DNA of 64,000 bases from Proteus vulgaris (GTDB lineage: Bacteria; Pseudomonadota; Gammaproteobacteria; Enterobacterales; Enterobacteriaceae). The notes under the pieces were generated by a model, which had not been told where the DNA came from, did not search any database, and saw only the letters and a program-made list of their open reading frames with translations. Shown here one piece after another: positions 40,983-49,618 of the stretch. The stretch covers positions 2,666,001-2,730,000 of the forward strand of contig NZ_CP137920.1 in assembly GCF_033708015.1 (NCBI RefSeq), given 5' to 3'. A program made the position numbers and the translations under genes. How positions within the stretch are numbered: the stretch's first letter is position 1; each line of letters starts with the position of its first letter.

Positions 40983-41012
40983 AAAAAATGGTCTTCTAGA
41001 AGACCATTTTTT
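40983..41012. terminator. bidirectional terminator of fadL and mlaA
   Basis: A perfect 30-bp palindrome built from AAAAAATGGTCTTC and its complement around TA; T runs follow in both directions. It ends the convergent fadL and mlaA transcripts. Confidence 0.9.
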
Positions 41013-41038
41013 ATTTATCAAACTAAAAAGATAATTCA

Positions 41039-41776
41039 CTAATCAATTGAATCTAAATCATCTTCAATGGCTTTCGCATTAGGGTTCTCTTTTACTGTAC
41101 CCGCTTGGAAGTCATTACTTTGGAAATAAGCTTCACGCATCATTAAGTAAGGATCAGACGAGTTTTGTAAAATCGCATCTGAATCGAGCAATTGTGCGCG
41201 AGTTTCAATACCTTCTAATGCCCATTTACCTGCTGACATCCAAAATGTTAAATAACTCAACATAGGATACGTCAAGTCAGCCCAATCACCACCCTCTTCA
41301 CGGACAGTAAAGCTACCATAGCCTGGCACAACCACATAGGGACCATAATCCATACCATAATGACCTAACGTACTACCAAATCGCATTGGCACTTCTTTTT
41401 CCATCGTTTCTTTAGACATCCCTGCGACATCGATTAATCCCCCCATACCAAAAACGGTATTAATCCAGAAGCGACCAAAATGTTTAGCTCCCTTTTCAAA
41501 GTCACCACGCAATATACTGTTCACCATACTTGCGGGCTCTTCTAAATTACCTAAAAAATTTGATAAACCATTTCTTGCTGGTGGTGGCACATAATCACGC
41601 CAAACCACGGCAACTGGACGTAAGATATAGGGATCTAAAACATAGTAGTTAAAATCAAACATCTGGCGGTTAAACCCTTCCAATGGGTCAGAGCGCCCCT
41701 CCCCATTATTAGGGGTACTTGCACATCCTGAAAGTAAGGCGACTGAAAGAGCAACACCGCACAGGCGATACTTCAT
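41039..41776 (-). CDS. mlaA: phospholipid-binding lipoprotein MlaA (VacJ)
   Basis: 245 residues. Lipobox LLSGC, Cys18. RSDPLEGFNRQMFDFN and PPPARNGLSNFLGNLEEP are family signatures. MlaA sits as a ring in the inner leaflet of the outer membrane with porins and feeds mislocalised phospholipid to MlaC for retrograde transport. In E. coli the gene also follows fadL. There argW lies just beyond this point and hosts prophages. Confidence 0.94.
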   Translation of the reverse strand: MKYRLCGVALSVALLSGCASTPNNGEGRSDPLEGFNRQMFDFNYYVLDPYILRPVAVVWRDYVPPPARNGLSNFLGNLEEPASMVNSILRGDFEKGAKHFGRFWINTVFGMGGLIDVAGMSKETMEKEVPMRFGSTLGHYGMDYGPYVVVPGYGSFTVREEGGDWADLTYPMLSYLTFWMSAGKWALEGIETRAQLLDSDAILQNSSDPYLMMREAYFQSNDFQAGTVKENPNAKAIEDDLDSID

Positions 41777-41891
41777 AATGTTCTCCGCTAATTATCTTAT
41801 GATGAACAACATCATCGTTCGCATATTCATAAACTCTACACATAATACTGTCAATGAATGATAAGTGGTACTTTTATTAAGTGTTGATCTT

Positions 41892-41923
41892 ATAAGATAA
41901 TTCGGTTTTTGTGATTATCTTAT
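41892..41923. other. 10-bp inverted repeat upstream of mlaA
   Basis: ATAAGATAAT (41892-41901) and ATTATCTTAT (41914-41923) are perfect arms with a 12-base spacer in the 294-base gap between mlaA and the phosphatase gene. There is no T run, so it may be an operator or a 3' hairpin of the phosphatase message. Confidence 0.4.
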
Positions 41924-41982
41924 TGAGCTGATTTAAAATAGTAGTCCAATATCATGGCTAATATAAAAATCTATGATGTTAT

Positions 41983-42126
41983 TTAATTATATTCTTTTAT
42001 CATTAATCGCTCTTCTGGAACTGGGTACGAAAAATGCTGTGTAATAAAATCAAACTCTACTTCTGTGGTTTTAATTATCTGTAAGTTGCCGATGAAAGAC
42101 TTGTTGTTTGATTGCGGAAATATCAA
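41983..42126 (-). CDS. possible small ORF overlapping the phosphatase 3' end
   Basis: A 47-codon frame from TTG 42126 to a stop at 41983. It overlaps the last 56 bases of the phosphatase gene in another frame and runs 88 bases past it. Its end, FITQHFSYPVPEERLMIKEYN, has a protein-like composition in an otherwise stop-rich gap. It could be a tiny gene, a remnant, or the frameshifted C-terminus of the phosphatase. No RBS stands out. Confidence 0.2.
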   Translation of the reverse strand: MIFPQSNNKSFIGNLQIIKTTEVEFDFITQHFSYPVPEERLMIKEYN

Positions 42127-42646
42127 CTTCTTCTAGATATTGAACAATATTAGGGAAAAAAAGTTCGTGATAGCCATACTCTTTTTTTCTTAATTCAGCA
42201 ATTGCCTGCTCTTTAGTCCAATTTTCAAATACAAGCCGATACATTGCTATAACAGTTCCTGTGCGATCACTACCATGCCAACAATGTACTAACACAGGAT
42301 CAGACGTACTGTTTATTTTACGTAATACCTCAATGAGATCCTTATCATTAATTCTACCTGCATTCATTTTTACGTGAAAAGTGTCTAATTGCGTGCCTTT
42401 TACATCATCACTATCACTATGATATTCACGTAAGTTAATAATCGTTTTTATACCCTGAGCTTCTAGCCACTTCATTTCACCTGAGGTTGGTTGCCCAGAG
42501 CGATACACTTTTTCTGATACTTGATAAAAATTTTCAGGAGGTACAAGGATATCTGTAGGCCTAGAGTTACAGCCCACCAGAAGAAAAAAATAAGCAATAA
42601 ATAAAAACTTTAAATATCGGGTATCATTAATTGATTTTATATCCAT
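42071..42646 (-). CDS. dual-specificity protein phosphatase-like lipoprotein
   Basis: 191 residues. Hydrophobic N-terminus and lipobox-like LLVGC (Cys26) suggest an envelope lipoprotein. The catalytic signature HCWHGSDRTG (C122 to R128) fits the C(X)5R loop of dual-specificity/tyrosine phosphatases; NLREYHSDSD before it is typical of the DSP-like group that also includes bacterial relatives of plant phosphatases. Substrate unknown. It is the last gene before the prophage and may be chromosomal or cargo. Confidence 0.75.
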   Translation of the reverse strand: MDIKSINDTRYLKFLFIAYFFLLVGCNSRPTDILVPPENFYQVSEKVYRSGQPTSGEMKWLEAQGIKTIINLREYHSDSDDVKGTQLDTFHVKMNAGRINDKDLIEVLRKINSTSDPVLVHCWHGSDRTGTVIAMYRLVFENWTKEQAIAELRKKEYGYHELFFPNIVQYLEEVDISAIKQQVFHRQLTDN

Positions 42647-42980
42647 ATAAAAACCTAAATTTATTGTTGGTTATTGAATGAGGAAGCAAAACAATAGCGA
42701 TAATAGCGTGAATTGATAAACACTGCTCTAGAAATAATTTCTACACTGACAAAATAGATAATCGATGGCGTTCCCTACAAACTTCACAAATAACAATTAT
42801 AGTGTTGATTTAAAGCGATAATTTATGAAACTTTAAATATTTTACCCATAATTTTACCCAATTAGGGAAAATGGAACTGATTTGGAGATCGAACCTGTGA
42901 GAAAGGTGATACTTTTATACCACCTCCTCATTTTTAATTCCACACCCTGCTATACTCTCCAAAAACTAACCGGATCTACT
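42647..42980. other. chromosome-prophage junction region
   Basis: 334 bases without a gene before the theta homologue. TTTACCCA occurs twice (42841-42848 and 42853-42860), the second followed by an inverted GGGAAAA. The left attachment site should lie in this gap, but its core cannot be named without the other end of the prophage. Confidence 0.45.
42949..42956 (+). promoter_or_regulatory. extended -10 promoter of the theta homologue
   Basis: TGCTATACT is an extended -10 (TGN-TATACT), 24 bases before the ATG; the -35 region is poor. It suggests expression in the lysogen, independent of the late operon. Confidence 0.4.
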
Positions 42981-43211
42981 ATGAACCTCGCAAACCTAAC
43001 CCAAGAAGAAAAAGACAAAATCAATGTCGATTTAGCTGCCTCAGGTGTCGCATATAAAGAACGACTCAATATGCCAGTTGTCGCGTCCGAAGTTGAACGA
43101 CAGCAACCAGCACATTTGCGCGAGTACTTTAATGAACGATTAGCGTTTTATCGTGAGAGACGCAAGAAACTGCCGGATGGGAATTCTGTGCAGTATTTGA
43201 AAGCAGAGTAA
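42981..43211 (+). CDS. DNA polymerase III theta subunit homologue (HolE / phage P1 Hot type)
   Basis: 76 residues. The whole chain follows the theta/Hot pattern: [20 protein letters not shown], then [17 protein letters not shown] and [14 protein letters not shown]. Theta binds the proofreading subunit epsilon of DNA polymerase III; P1 Hot can replace it. I start at ATG 42981 where the family start lies, not at the TTG 99 bases earlier. The gene runs opposite to the phage late operon and ends five bases from the tail-fibre stop, a typical place for lysogen-expressed cargo genes. Confidence 0.85.
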   Translation: MNLANLTQEEKDKINVDLAASGVAYKERLNMPVVASEVERQQPAHLREYFNERLAFYRERRKKLPDGNSVQYLKAE

Positions 43212-43215
43212 CTAG

Positions 43216-44598
43216 CTATAGTAACGCGTCACTCTCACTCAGCCCGAATTGAGCCTTCATTTCCTCTTCCGCTTTCTGCGCTTCTTCCATCTCACGCATT
43301 CTCACGTTATAGATTGATTGCTCTGGCATCTGTACACGAACGGAAATAAAACGACCATCAGGGATATCAATCGGATTACCATCGCTATAACCGTCAATAT
43401 CATTACGAGCAAACTCAGGTGCATTAGGATGAGTGCGGTGATAAGTCTTAACGAGAATCGAACCATCTTTGTTAACTTTAGAGTTAACCCATATCAGTGG
43501 CTGTTTATTTACATCGAGTGGAATTTCAATACCACCATCAACACCGCCCCATCCTGCATCTGAGTTAAAGCCCAGTACGCCTTCAATGAGATATTCACCT
43601 TTAGCTACTCGAGTAACCGTAGCGCCTTCGGATTCGTCGTTAGTGGTGAATGTGCCATCGGGATTGATGTCGATAATAGGGGATGCGCGTTTAATAAACC
43701 CGTTACTGTCTACCGTTGTATTTCTGTCAGTCCATAAATTATGAACATATTCAGATGTAGCATTACCCGCAACAACTCGGCACGAACCACCATTCCAAGA
43801 GGACACTAAAGCCTGATAAGTGTCCTTTGATTTAAAATAAGCGATTGGTGAACCACCAAGCCCATATTTTGTTGTTTGCTCATTTCTGATAATTTGCGTA
43901 ACCGTATTTCTATTCATTAATACAGCACGAAGTTCAGCTTCTGAAATATTTGTTGATGGCGTCTCAGAGCCTCCCCAACCGTAATCACCCACCAGCATCA
44001 TTTTGCCAGTCTTTCCAGGAAGCGTTGCCCTATAATATGTTCCATTTATTTTATATAAAAATGATGGTGAAGGGTCTAAGCTCAGAAATAAGTCATAGCT
44101 ACTATTTCTTGAACCTACAGCACCCGCCGAAACAATACCCCCTTTAAAATCTTGAGGAGTCGTTTTTGTTAAGTCTGCCTTATTTTGTATATCCCCCTGC
44201 ATCTTCTTAATACTATCGAGCGTAATGACTTCACCATTTGGCATCTCAATTTTTGTCTGCCCCGTTTGAGTCATCCATGTATTCATTGCATCAAGAAAAT
44301 ACTCAACGTAACTATTAATAGCGACCATGGTTCTTGCTGCATCACTATTATTATCTGGCTCAGTAATATGAATTGAGAATGTGGTGTTAGTTGCTGTGGC
44401 TAATGCCGGTTGTGCTAATACTAATTCAGTGTCGGAATTAACAGATTTAATCATATACGGAATATTTGTTGTTCCCGATTTAATTAAAATCGTCATTCCG
44501 ATATTAATAGCTGGATTATTATTTTTAAATTTAGTGCCAGTGCCTTTGACAATAGCAGACCCTGACACTGTATTAACAGTGCCTGTTGTGTATATCAT
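43216..44598 (-). CDS. prophage tail fibre protein
   Basis: 460 residues, last gene of the late operon. The N-terminal part (TGTVNTVSGSAIVKGTGTKF, about 5-24) is a beta-structured domain found at the base of such fibres. A shaft-like middle contains DAMNTWMTQTGQTKIEMPNG. The C-terminal part (SPIIDINPDGTFTTNDESEG, then EYLIEGVLGFNSDAGWGGVD) is widely shared among enterobacterial prophage fibres. It probably recognises the host surface after J. The last residues are helical and charged. RBS AGGAAAT nine bases before ATG. Confidence 0.83.
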   Translation of the reverse strand: MIYTTGTVNTVSGSAIVKGTGTKFKNNNPAINIGMTILIKSGTTNIPYMIKSVNSDTELVLAQPALATATNTTFSIHITEPDNNSDAARTMVAINSYVEYFLDAMNTWMTQTGQTKIEMPNGEVITLDSIKKMQGDIQNKADLTKTTPQDFKGGIVSAGAVGSRNSSYDLFLSLDPSPSFLYKINGTYYRATLPGKTGKMMLVGDYGWGGSETPSTNISEAELRAVLMNRNTVTQIIRNEQTTKYGLGGSPIAYFKSKDTYQALVSSWNGGSCRVVAGNATSEYVHNLWTDRNTTVDSNGFIKRASPIIDINPDGTFTTNDESEGATVTRVAKGEYLIEGVLGFNSDAGWGGVDGGIEIPLDVNKQPLIWVNSKVNKDGSILVKTYHRTHPNAPEFARNDIDGYSDGNPIDIPDGRFISVRVQMPEQSIYNVRMREMEEAQKAEEEMKAQFGLSESDALL

Positions 44599-44613
44599 GA
44601 TTTATTTCCTAGC

Positions 44614-47600
44614 TTAATTAATTAGAAATTCTTCGCTTGAATCAGGAAATGCAAAAACTCTCCCCCTGAGAATAAACTCCGTCCACTCTCCAGCAACCCC
44701 TCCGGTCGCATAAGGTATTTTTATACCAACACTACTAATTCCCTTTCCCGCTGGTATTTTTACGACAAATTCGTTGCAAACATATTCATCTTTTCTAGCA
44801 TTCGATGTATTTCCTGACCAGACCGAGACTGTTTTGACATTAAAAATTCCATCAACATAAATTTCAGCAACCCCTCTACCATCTCCCATGAATGGAGCCA
44901 TATACCCCATTAATGCCCCGTTTGGTGTTTTTGTTCCAAACCAGTCAGGGATATAATCTTCTTGATGTAGTGAACCGCTAACCCACAAATAACATGGGGT
45001 GTCTCGTTGTTTAAATTTAAACAACTCTTTTATTCCATCGCCTTTCCATCTATCATTTATATAAATCTCATCAGAAATTGAAACAATATTTCCTATTAGC
45101 TTTCCGGCCTTAACTGTTCCATTAAAATTTCCATCCGCACCATCGATAGTTCCCCGAAATGTCGCATTATTAAATTCAGCATTACCCGTATTAGCATCAA
45201 TATTAAATCCCGTCTTACCTAATTCGTAATTCTTGGACTTTATAGCTTCAGATAACACCATTTCACGAACATTCGCTTTATCTAAAAACGCTTCTTTAAT
45301 AAAGAGTTGCCCATTTTTGGCATACATGAATAATTCCATCTTGCCATTTGCAGGGTTATACCAAGCAAAGTTATTTGCGTTGTAACCAAAGAATGATTCC
45401 AGTTTTCCATTCTTAACCTGAGCACTAATTACTTGTCCTGCTGCATTGTATTTCCCGTTGTTATGAACAATCGTGATATTAATTGAGTGAGTGACAATAC
45501 CGTCACCAGACTGCTCAAACGTAGCTTGCATCTTCTCCTGAATCATGCCCTCTTGCTCATCAAACTTAGCTTGAACTTGCGTTTTGTTTTCAGCAAATGC
45601 CTTGTTTGTGTTAGAGATGGCTTGAGAATTTGAAACAGTATCGGCCTCAGCCTGATCAACCTTAGTACGTATCTCAGTAAAGCGCTGACCGATAGCCTCA
45701 TCAAGCTTGGTAATTGACGTTTGAGTCTCTTTAATTGCAGACTTGTTGTCACCAACAGCGGAGTAAATTTCTTTAACTTCCTGCGCCCATGCTTCGTTAT
45801 CCGTCGCACGAACTTGCCATAGCTCTTTGATTCCAGCCTGTGATTGACCGTGTTTCGCTAACAAACTGCGTGATAGTTGAGAGTCAGCATTACCAAGAAT
45901 AAGCGCGGTTTCTGCATTCCAATCCAAGCGTTCACTGAGTTGCTTACCAGCATCTGTTGTCATGAAATGACCGTCTAACTCATCGAGAATGGCTTCCGTA
46001 TTGTCATCAGCCTGCCCCTTCACTTCCACAAAATGAGACTTCCCATATTCATTGACGCTTCGTATATAAAACCAGTAATCACGACCAGCTTTTAACTGAC
46101 CTTTAGTCCAGAATTTAGCTCTACCTAAAAAGTCAGCCTTTGACTCTATCTCATTGATATTATCTATTCTGTATTCACCAGAAAACCAGAATTCAAACTC
46201 AGTATTTAAAGTGTGTGGTGTGGAGATATGAGGGATCAGTTTTATTTCAAAAAAACCAGACTCAACAGTTATTGAACTAGGTGCGCTGGGCGCACCAATA
46301 ACCATCTGCACTTTTGATTCATCTCCAAGCATTCCATTAGCATCTTTACCTCGCACGCCAACAAGATATTCTCCAGATTCAAGCCCGTTGAAGTAGTATT
46401 CTAAATCTGTGGTGCTTCCAGTAGAGACAACCTTTCCGTCTCTATAAAGAGTGACGTTAAATGAGATGTTTCTATTAATGGTTGTTGTTACCCACATAGC
46501 TCTAGCTTGCACCTGTGAGCTATCATCAACGTAAGCAATAGAAAGACGCTCTATATTAGGAATGCGAATAACATTCTGTGTTGGCGGGTTTCCAGTAAAA
46601 TCAACACCATTATCAACAATGCTTTCTTTTTTCGGCTCATGCTGAATGCAGTTGTATAGGTAGTTCCCTTCATTATCCTCAGCAATGGAAATTACACGAA
46701 ATAGTCTAGTGGTTAACGTACTCTTGGAAACAGAAAATACACCATACTGTTTCAGCCCGTTCGGGATCTCACGCAAAGTAACAGCATCGTCATCAATAGA
46801 TTGAATTTCTATTTTTTCAAATTTACCTGACGCCCCTAAAAATGAAAAAGTACCTTTATCGTCATATTTCCACTCAATAGGCGCATCGATAATAATAGTT
46901 CGTTCATTAACTGATAAAACTCGCCCGCCTACCTTCACTCCCGCAAAACTATCATCTGCAACTTCAATGATATCGCCAGAGATACAATTGATCCCCTCGC
47001 GCCCTGTTGAGAATGTAACGCTATCTTTCTCTAACTTCTCTGTCTGTAATATCCATTTACCCACTCTATGAGCCTGTCCACGACTAGTGCAACCAAAAGC
47101 AGTGACTTTCTTGACGTTTACACCACTGAAGCGCTGAATGAGATCATCATCTTGAATGAACTCTCTTTCTTCACTCCAACCATTACTAGGATTTATCCAT
47201 GACACCTCAATAGCGTTGTGTCTTGCTGATTTCGCTGTTGATGTATATTTAAATTTCCCATCAATAACATTTGAGTTTGTGTACGTCCATACTGGGTCAG
47301 ACGGTCTATCTTGAAAGCAAGTTAATTGTTGTCCATCCCATAAAGGCATGCCACGAAATACAGATGCTAAGTCATCAAGCACTTCTTTGGCTTTTCGCTG
47401 AGAGGTTATGTAGGCATTAAAAGTAAAACGAGGCTCTTTATTACCAAACCCATCATCAACTAGTTCGTCACAGTAACGAGCAATGGCATATAATGCGAAT
47501 TTATCAACGCCAAACGAACCGATCATCTCTCCTATGCCGTATCGTTCATTGGTGACTAAATCGTAAAAAACCCATGCAGGGTTATTAGTCCACGCCGGCT

Positions 47601-48393
47601 TGAAGCGTCCAGTCCAAATTCCTGTGTAAGTACGCGTTTCTGGATCATAATTATCAGGAACTTGGATAATCATCCCTTTGATATGGTAGGTTCGATTGGG
47701 TGTATCACCGTATTGGGATTTATCGATTTTCATCCCGACGACAGCAGAATTAGGGTAAGAAAATTTAGCGTCGGTTATTTCTGTGTAACTCGCCCATACC
47801 GTTCCGTTTTTCAGCAAATCACTTTTACTATCGTCAGTGATACGGGAAACCCTGATTTGGAATGGTTTTTTTGTCGGCGCATTGATGATATGAGACTCAA
47901 GATATTGACCGCTTATTTTACCTGGCCCTATTGTTACCTTTTCCGCATGCATCCAACCAGAGCCATCATTAATTTCAATAAGCATTTCCACAGTAGCATC
48001 GTACTGATTCCCCTTATCGTCTTGACTAACAAGAGCAGAAACACCCAAAGTAAATCTAACGCGATCAGTTTCCTGATCTGAAATGGTGCGTAAGATTGGT
48101 GTGCTTTTTTTCACCTCTACATTGACAGGAATTTCTTTTTCTACAAAGGGAAAGTCCTCTAATGGCTCCTGTGTCGGTGTTCCTGCTCGCCACTGAACCT
48201 CAACACCATGAATATTCGGATTTCCCTCTTCATCTACAACAGGAGTACCATTCAATAAAAAACCTGACATACCACCTACAGGGCCTTCTATTGGCCCTTC
48301 TGAAACTAAATCGATGACATTAAGAAATTGTTTGTTTTTTAAGTTGTCATCGAGCAATCTTGGAGTGCTTCCTCCACCGCCACCTTTGCCCAT
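44614..48393 (-). CDS. tail tip central fibre, lambda J-like host specificity protein
   Basis: 1,259 residues. The N-terminal GKGGGGGSTPRLLDDNLKNK and NVIDLVSEGPIEGPVGG are the lambda J start. Fibronectin-III-like modules lie around residues 600-800, a coiled-coil region (DNKSAIKETQTSITKLDEAI) follows, then a C-terminal receptor-binding part without lambda similarity. It forms the trimeric tail tip that binds the outer-membrane receptor. The start overlaps the I stop (TAATG). Somewhat longer than lambda J (1,132). Confidence 0.92.
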   Translation of the reverse strand: MGKGGGGGSTPRLLDDNLKNKQFLNVIDLVSEGPIEGPVGGMSGFLLNGTPVVDEEGNPNIHGVEVQWRAGTPTQEPLEDFPFVEKEIPVNVEVKKSTPILRTISDQETDRVRFTLGVSALVSQDDKGNQYDATVEMLIEINDGSGWMHAEKVTIGPGKISGQYLESHIINAPTKKPFQIRVSRITDDSKSDLLKNGTVWASYTEITDAKFSYPNSAVVGMKIDKSQYGDTPNRTYHIKGMIIQVPDNYDPETRTYTGIWTGRFKPAWTNNPAWVFYDLVTNERYGIGEMIGSFGVDKFALYAIARYCDELVDDGFGNKEPRFTFNAYITSQRKAKEVLDDLASVFRGMPLWDGQQLTCFQDRPSDPVWTYTNSNVIDGKFKYTSTAKSARHNAIEVSWINPSNGWSEEREFIQDDDLIQRFSGVNVKKVTAFGCTSRGQAHRVGKWILQTEKLEKDSVTFSTGREGINCISGDIIEVADDSFAGVKVGGRVLSVNERTIIIDAPIEWKYDDKGTFSFLGASGKFEKIEIQSIDDDAVTLREIPNGLKQYGVFSVSKSTLTTRLFRVISIAEDNEGNYLYNCIQHEPKKESIVDNGVDFTGNPPTQNVIRIPNIERLSIAYVDDSSQVQARAMWVTTTINRNISFNVTLYRDGKVVSTGSTTDLEYYFNGLESGEYLVGVRGKDANGMLGDESKVQMVIGAPSAPSSITVESGFFEIKLIPHISTPHTLNTEFEFWFSGEYRIDNINEIESKADFLGRAKFWTKGQLKAGRDYWFYIRSVNEYGKSHFVEVKGQADDNTEAILDELDGHFMTTDAGKQLSERLDWNAETALILGNADSQLSRSLLAKHGQSQAGIKELWQVRATDNEAWAQEVKEIYSAVGDNKSAIKETQTSITKLDEAIGQRFTEIRTKVDQAEADTVSNSQAISNTNKAFAENKTQVQAKFDEQEGMIQEKMQATFEQSGDGIVTHSINITIVHNNGKYNAAGQVISAQVKNGKLESFFGYNANNFAWYNPANGKMELFMYAKNGQLFIKEAFLDKANVREMVLSEAIKSKNYELGKTGFNIDANTGNAEFNNATFRGTIDGADGNFNGTVKAGKLIGNIVSISDEIYINDRWKGDGIKELFKFKQRDTPCYLWVSGSLHQEDYIPDWFGTKTPNGALMGYMAPFMGDGRGVAEIYVDGIFNVKTVSVWSGNTSNARKDEYVCNEFVVKIPAGKGISSVGIKIPYATGGVAGEWTEFILRGRVFAFPDSSEEFLIN

Positions 48394-48959
48394 TAAACAG
48401 TCTCCAAACCTTGTGATATTACATTTGAACCCACAACCATCTCGCCATAACAGATAGGAACCGGATAACCTTGTCCGACTCTATTTGATAACGAACTGAA
48501 ATACTGGTTACTTTCTGAGTTTCGCCCCTCTATGCTTGGCGCTGGCGGTGTTTTAGTTAACATGGTTGCCAATCCCGCGGCGGCCACACCTACACCAGCG
48601 GCAAATAATGCGGTCGATGTCATCGTTGCCAAAAATCCGCCCGGTATTAAAAACGATGCGCCAATTAAAGCAGCTCCACCAATAATGCCTAGCCACCCGC
48701 CGGATTTAGCACCACCAACTATGGGGACGATCGTAATAACATCACCTTCATTTAATGGCGTACTTAATCCCGTGGAAATACTATCCTCGGTCATATCATT
48801 GCCTGCGATACGAACACGAAACTGACCTTGGTTAATCTCTTTTTTCAACCCATCAATTTGATAGCAAAGACAACGTAAGGCCTCACCTGCATTACTTACC
48901 TCAAGCTCGAACCTGCGTCCAAATCTGCGTAAATAGCCTGCAAACTGTAATTTGACCAT
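48393..48959 (-). CDS. tail assembly protein I
   Basis: 188 residues, lambda gpI family. The N-terminal half is a ubiquitin-like domain (LQFAGYLRRFGRRFELEVSN, then PLNEGDVITIVPIVGGAKSGG). A Gly/Ala-rich hydrophobic stretch follows (about 92-135), then NRVGQGYPVPICYGEMVVGS. Needed for tail-tip assembly but not found in the finished lambda virion. GGAGG precedes ATG; the gene starts inside the 3' end of K. Confidence 0.88.
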   Translation of the reverse strand: MVKLQFAGYLRRFGRRFELEVSNAGEALRCLCYQIDGLKKEINQGQFRVRIAGNDMTEDSISTGLSTPLNEGDVITIVPIVGGAKSGGWLGIIGGAALIGASFLIPGGFLATMTSTALFAAGVGVAAAGLATMLTKTPPAPSIEGRNSESNQYFSSLSNRVGQGYPVPICYGEMVVGSNVISQGLETV

Positions 48960-49615
48960 TGTTTATGCCTCCAAATGCTGTGAGTGTATTTAAACCAGTA
49001 ACCACCGTAAGTATCTCGCTTACTCAATCTGTCTGGCCTGTGATGTAATATTTCTTGATTACCTAAGTACAACGCAGCGTGACAAGGTTTTGATGTGCCT
49101 AGGCAAATCAATATCATGTCGCCTTCTTGAGCCTCTTCTACTTGATAAAATCCCTGCTTATCCGTGTTATCAAGATAGAGATTTTGTTCTGTGTACCACC
49201 ATTCATCGGGACGAATAAAATCATCTAGCTGAATGCCTGACAGATGATAGGCATCACGTATAATGGAATAACAATCCTGCTCACCATGCTTAAACTCTCT
49301 ACCTAACAGTGGCGCTATTGGTCTGAACTTATGGATCACCCCATCACATACCAACCACCAAGGCAGATTTGTTTTCCTTTGTATTGTTCTGTCGCCAGAA
49401 CTCAGGAAAGGCTTTCCGTCAGGGTGACTATGAACAATAGCTTTGATTTCTGAATAGCACTCTGCCGTCATCCAATCGTCTGGGTTAATTTCAAAATAGT
49501 TTTGCGGATCGGGATGTATGTTTCTGCAAGGGAAATACCTGTCACCCGAAATTAAGCCGCAAGACTCCCTCACTACTTCCGCTTTCGCGTGAGCGATAAT
49601 GTCTTTCTCAATCAT
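48896..49615 (-). CDS. tail tip protein K, JAMM plus NlpC/P60 peptidase
   Basis: 239 residues in two enzyme-like domains. An N-terminal Mov34/JAMM metallopeptidase shows E17, H62-S-H64 and S72-x-x-D75 (IVHSHPDGKPFLSSGD). The C-terminal NlpC/P60 domain has Cys115 in HGEQDCYSIIRDAY and His179 in CHAALYLG. It probably cuts peptidoglycan cross-links during DNA entry or processes tail-tip parts. Overlaps I by 64 bases and follows L by three bases. Confidence 0.92.
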   Translation of the reverse strand: MIEKDIIAHAKAEVVRESCGLISGDRYFPCRNIHPDPQNYFEINPDDWMTAECYSEIKAIVHSHPDGKPFLSSGDRTIQRKTNLPWWLVCDGVIHKFRPIAPLLGREFKHGEQDCYSIIRDAYHLSGIQLDDFIRPDEWWYTEQNLYLDNTDKQGFYQVEEAQEGDMILICLGTSKPCHAALYLGNQEILHHRPDRLSKRDTYGGYWFKYTHSIWRHKQWSNYSLQAIYADLDAGSSLR

Positions 49616-49618
49616 GGA

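Noticed and set aside
42878..42900. tRNA-like segment on the minus strand (CAGGTTCGAT), a possible tRNA 3' end at the prophage border
   Set aside because: The flanks do not form a T-stem (ACAGG is not complementary to TCCAA) and no acceptor stem or CCA follows. Ten matching bases are not enough.
42947..42965. LexA-like box upstream of the theta homologue
   Set aside because: CTG-N10 is followed by CAA instead of CAG and the interior is not TA-alternating. The stretch is better read as an extended -10.
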